From Candidatus Alistipes excrementipullorum (GTDB lineage: Bacteria; Bacteroidota; Bacteroidia; Bacteroidales; Rikenellaceae), in contig DXGW01000214.1 in the NCBI GenBank assembly GCA_019113665.1, positions 1-12,582 on the forward strand: DNA of 12,582 nt, in the 5' to 3' direction. The translations under genes and the position numbers were made by a program. Of the stretch, positions 12,578 to 12,582 are shown in pieces (position 1 is the first letter of the stretch; the number at the start of each line of letters is the position of its first letter). The notes below the pieces were generated by a model. That model was not told the DNA's origin and made no database searches. It worked only from the letters and a program-made list of their open reading frames with translations.

Positions 12578-12582
12578 CGACC

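Overview
This window looks like chromosomal DNA from a GC-rich member of the Bacteroidota, most plausibly Rikenellaceae/Alistipes-like. That placement is inference, from four things: promoters of the Bacteroidota type (TTTG or TTG, then 19-21 bases, then TAnnTTTG) in most intergenic gaps; a DUF4369/thioredoxin-fold lipoprotein; a DUF4290 protein; and GC-rich codon use. I see no insertion sequence, phage gene, CRISPR array or integration signature. It is mostly ordinary housekeeping and accessory metabolism, with several individually odd proteins.

Left part (1-4600). A truncated, probably secreted protein (+) runs in from the left edge. It converges on folA (dihydrofolate reductase, -), which has its own promoter. 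Upstream of folA is a three-gene minus-strand operon: a lipobox-bearing DUF4369/thioredoxin-fold lipoprotein, then lpxH (lipid A synthesis), then thyA (thymidylate synthase). It begins at a near-consensus promoter (3859-3891) and ends at a perfect 13-bp hairpin terminator (1032-1060). The monocistronic DUF4290 gene lies upstream of it.

Middle part (4600-8820). A rightward NtrC-like sigma-54 activator with a shortened receiver domain and no C-terminal helix-turn-helix meets an nhaC-type Na+/H+ antiporter (-) tail to tail, overlapping by 10 bp. Divergent from nhaC is a YeiH-family membrane protein (+). A tRNA-Arg(CCU) follows, with a bidirectional terminator abutting its CCA end.

Right part (8820-12582). 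A four-gene minus-strand operon runs from a consensus promoter at 12093-12123 to the terminator at 8811-8848. Its genes are a WecA/MraY-family polyprenyl-phosphate sugar-1-phosphate transferase, a cytoplasmic CBM9-like protein, an internally deleted crcB (fluoride channel) and an N-acetylhexosamine 1-kinase (NahK-like). The kinase and the transferase could be linked through HexNAc-1-P, UDP-HexNAc and lipid-linked HexNAc. An HU-family DNA-binding gene (-) follows, and a strong promoter reads rightward out of the window.

Points most worth a second look: a CrcB that has lost the TM3 core; a receiver domain lacking alpha-3; an activator without its DNA-binding domain; and a thioredoxin-fold lipoprotein whose two CxxC cysteines are both alanine. 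I did not find a convincing new multi-gene system.
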